64,000 nt of DNA from Schistocephalus solidus (taxonomy: Eukaryota > Platyhelminthes > Cestoda > Diphyllobothriidea > Diphyllobothriidae), in NCBI GenBank assembly GCA_017591395.1, contig WEDG01001078.1:186001-250000 (forward strand), in the 5' to 3' direction. A program made the translations under genes and the position numbers. Below the pieces are notes generated by a model that saw only the letters and a list, made by a program, of their open reading frames with translations, did no database searches and had not been told where the DNA came from. Shown piece by piece: positions 61,345 through 64,000 of the stretch (positions within the stretch are counted from its first letter, which is position 1; each line of letters begins with the position of its first letter).

Positions 61345-63850
61345 TTCTCGGCAAACGCCCAATATTCTTCTTAATCATCTGAAATTTGAGACTTTTTTGC
61401 ATGGACCACATTGTCGATATGGTAAACGCTTATCTTACCAAGCGAGTTTGGTACTGTGTTTTGTGGAAAAAAAACATCAGGCACTTGCGAGAAATTAGGT
61501 AACTTATTTAGAATTCTATAGGTAAATTCATTAATTATTTACGGAAAACAACATCATTCCTTAATTATAATTTCACCAAATTGTCTTGACGCAAGAGCAT
61601 TTCTTCCAGTTCCAAATTAAATATAGTTGAATCTTGATTATATTTTTATTCTGCTATAGCATAGCACACAAACACCAAAGGGCTATCACCTGAATATCCA
61701 AAATCCTTAAATATTCTCTCCAGTCCTGCCTGCTTTCCTTTTATAAATTAGATGTGAGCAACAATCATCGGTAGTCAAAAGCTTTGTGATCCTAAAATCT
61801 ATTAAAAAAGCCACAATAACAGGATCAAATATGAACTTAGCTTCCTACTTAAATATCGATGAAGACATCGCATGTGTTCCCAACATGGATTGAGGTAAAG
61901 AACGAAACACACACCTGTCAGTTAGGACAGAATTTTGCCTTCTGGTCGAGTTTTTTCTTAACCATAAAAAAATCGTTGTTGACTCCATGGCTTTCCACTT
62001 GACCCATATTTGTCTCATAAATGCGAACGCACTTGCACCTAATGAAGACCTGTCGATGAGAATTTTCGCCTCAACCAAATATTCTTTGTCGAATGATTTG
62101 AGATATTTTGATCTGCTACGACGACCACATGGATTGTCATATTCGAGGGAAAGTAAATGGGACTCTAATGAACGAAAATGGCAAAAACGTTAACTTCCTA
62201 CCGCACTTGACGTAATGTTTTACCACACAAGAGAACAGTCGAGATGAATACGGATACTTTTGGTGATGTAGATGTCACAGCTGGTTCATAAACATATTTG
62301 AGATTTTTAAAAACCCTTAAAATAGCGCATATGTAGACTTTTATTTAAGTAATTCTCAGTCATTCACTAGCCTTGTGTCCAGAGACGAGTGAAACTACCT
62401 GAAACCAGTTAACACAGAGAATTCATTATAGTCCAGAATGCACGCAGTAGTGTGACGAATGAGGACATTTATTATAAATGGGTATTTTAAAGGCAAACTG
62501 TTTGACTCAATCATCCTTAATAAATCAATACCTGCAGGACGATTAATAAATCAAATAGTGGTAAGGTGTTGGTAATCATGGCGATGGTTATAAAAGATCC
62601 GCAATGTTTTATGCATGCATCCATGTCCATCCATCCCGCAGTCGTCTTCGATGACTGTCTCATGAAAGAAAGTAAAACAACGGTATTTCGAACATTTGTC
62701 GTATAATATGTTTGTGCTCGACTATACCCATCCTCTCAATTTCACCATTTAAAACGCACTATGATGAATCATTTCCAACCACGTTGAAAAATTTTACTTA
62801 TCCGCACTGCTAAAGACGGAAAATAAGCATTAGGCTTGAAAAATACAAAAATTGAAACCCTTCCAATAATTTGCAGTCCTTGCACTTATCGCTAGGGAGA
62901 TTAGGGATATTGTAATTGTTAGAGGTACGTTAATGTTTTGGTTAATAGTAAGGTCAGGGTCATGTTGAGGTATAAATTACTATTCTTTGAAATGTTTGCA
63001 AGGACAGTTTTATTACCAGGTTCACTAGCGCTGTGTCTTACCAGACTTTTATTTATTACTGTTCTTTAATTCCATTAGAACTGCAAATAATTGCGTCATT
63101 CATCATTTTACAGCCTCAGTCCTTTCGGAAAATCGTTATCGAGGAACGCCGATGATCATTTAGTAGAGTACTTTGGCACGGATAAGAGGTGTTAATTTTT
63201 CGTATACCCTACGAGGACATGTTGTAACAGGATGCATCGCCATTTTCAACAGGAAAACTCAGTGTCCTTTAACCTTAAATGGCGCAGTTCTGAACAAAGC
63301 ATCAACTTTGCAGAAAATCGAAGATTACACCGAACGCCGATGTTCGGGCATACAGTTGTAAGGTGGAAGGACGTTAGCCTCCAAACCACGGTTTATTCGG
63401 CAGATCCTGGTATAATAAGTACTAAAGTCTCGCAAGAAGTGATAACCGCCGAAGACTTGAGCTGTTTGAGTCCTAGTTAAGGGACGCACAGTCGATTAAC
63501 CAATGCATTGACTTCTACTTTCTCCTTATTCTCTAATGAAAATGGCCCCAGGTATAATAATTGGCTGTGCAAAGAAGCTGCGAACGTGCACCACTTCTAT
63601 TGTCTGTGTCAGTAAATCATACTGTCGATTTCTCTTCGTACTAATCATCAAAGAAAATTGATGAAAGTACGGCAACTACTTACTCAGCTGAGGGTAGTTA
63701 AGTTCATATCGCACAACGTTTAGGGGTGCGTGATAAATGCAGGGACCACTAATTTGATTTTAAAGCGGTGGTAATGGAACAACACCCTAATAGTAGTTTG
63801 AATGTGATTTCCAAGTGTTATTTTTAATGGAAAAATTGGTGTTCACTAGG
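61345..63850. other. Region between two hammerhead-like repeats
   Basis: About 2.5 kb, a size that could hold a decayed retroelement body between two direct repeats in minus orientation. Minus-strand translation around 61845-62078 shows no recognisable reverse transcriptase motif. Plus-strand frames at 63173-63361 and 63232-63480 are unrecognised. A degenerate TTAGGG-like tract lies at about 62.9 kb. Confidence 0.35.
62893..62965 (+). repeat. Degenerate TTAGGG-like simple repeat
   Basis: Contains GCTAGGGAGATTAGGG, TTGTTAGAGG, TTGGTTAATAG and AAGGTCAGGGTCA in series, similar to the tract at 2.93 kb. Confidence 0.5.
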
Positions 63851-63870
63851 AGATGTTTTAATAGTTATCT

Positions 63871-63906
63871 GACGTTTTGGATAGTTTTTCTGTCCCCCAT
63901 CATCAG
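63871..63906 (-). ncRNA. Hammerhead-ribozyme-like motif, copy 2 (core mutated)
   Basis: On the minus strand CTGATGA is intact, followed by a G-rich/CTATCC stem II region and CCAAAACGTC. The second core block is AAAA instead of GAAA, which should abolish cleavage. The bases flanking the core (TCT before, AGA after GTC) can form a three-pair stem I. Downstream sequence (CTGCTCGCATTATATGCC on the plus strand) partly matches copy 1 (GTAGCTCGCAGCTC). Confidence 0.5.
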
Positions 63907-64000
63907 AGAGCGGAGAGCGATGTTCACTGCTCGCATTATATGCCACTCTTTGCTTTGTGCATGTTGGGTTGCCTGAAATCGTGAGCCAAGGCATGTATTG

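Overview
The window reads as nuclear DNA of an animal, most likely a protostome invertebrate. It is strongly AT-rich (roughly two thirds A+T by eye). Coding sequence is sparse and split into short exons by kilobase-scale introns with GT...AG borders. The clearest protein is a B-type muscarinic acetylcholine receptor, a class typical of protostomes. A flatworm-like genome would fit the base composition and repeat content, but nothing seen proves the phylum.

Layout. (1) At 1-8.7 kb there are scattered plus-strand exons of a LIM-homeodomain-type gene: a complete LIM1 zinc module (982-1258), a possible decayed start of LIM2 (1677-1752), the middle of LIM2 (7342-7397) and the end of LIM2 (8543-~8629). 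No homeodomain exon was found. The large intron of 1.3-7.3 kb holds an inverted pair of tRNA-derived SINE copies (about 5.0-5.5 kb) and a degenerate telomere-like simple repeat. (2) At 8.7-33 kb the sequence is mostly featureless AT-rich DNA. It is interrupted by two GC-rich islands (15.7-16.4 kb with a G-quadruplex-type run, and 22.0-22.8 kb with an internal diverged duplication), a short open frame with a signal-peptide-like start (30.17 kb) and a strong hairpin (32.8 kb). (3) At 33.25-36.13 kb lies one long exon encoding nearly all of a seven-transmembrane B-type muscarinic receptor of about 960 residues, with a third intracellular loop of about 515 residues. Its frame is broken by an apparent one-base deletion in TM2. 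(4) At 36.1-64 kb no convincing gene was seen. There is a GC-rich block (45.3-45.7 kb), a third SINE copy (54.05 kb), two degenerate TTAGGG-like tracts (40.2 and 62.9 kb), and two related minus-strand sequences (61.27 and 63.87 kb) that carry the conserved core of a hammerhead ribozyme, as found in Penelope-like retroelements.

The two recognisable genes (a transcription factor and a neurotransmitter receptor) lie on the same strand but show no sign of working together; they are ordinary neighbours about 24 kb apart. The most interesting element is the pair of hammerhead-like motifs 2.6 kb apart in the same orientation. Several one-base inconsistencies (receptor TM2, LIM2 exon joins) suggest either residual indel errors in the assembly or real decay.
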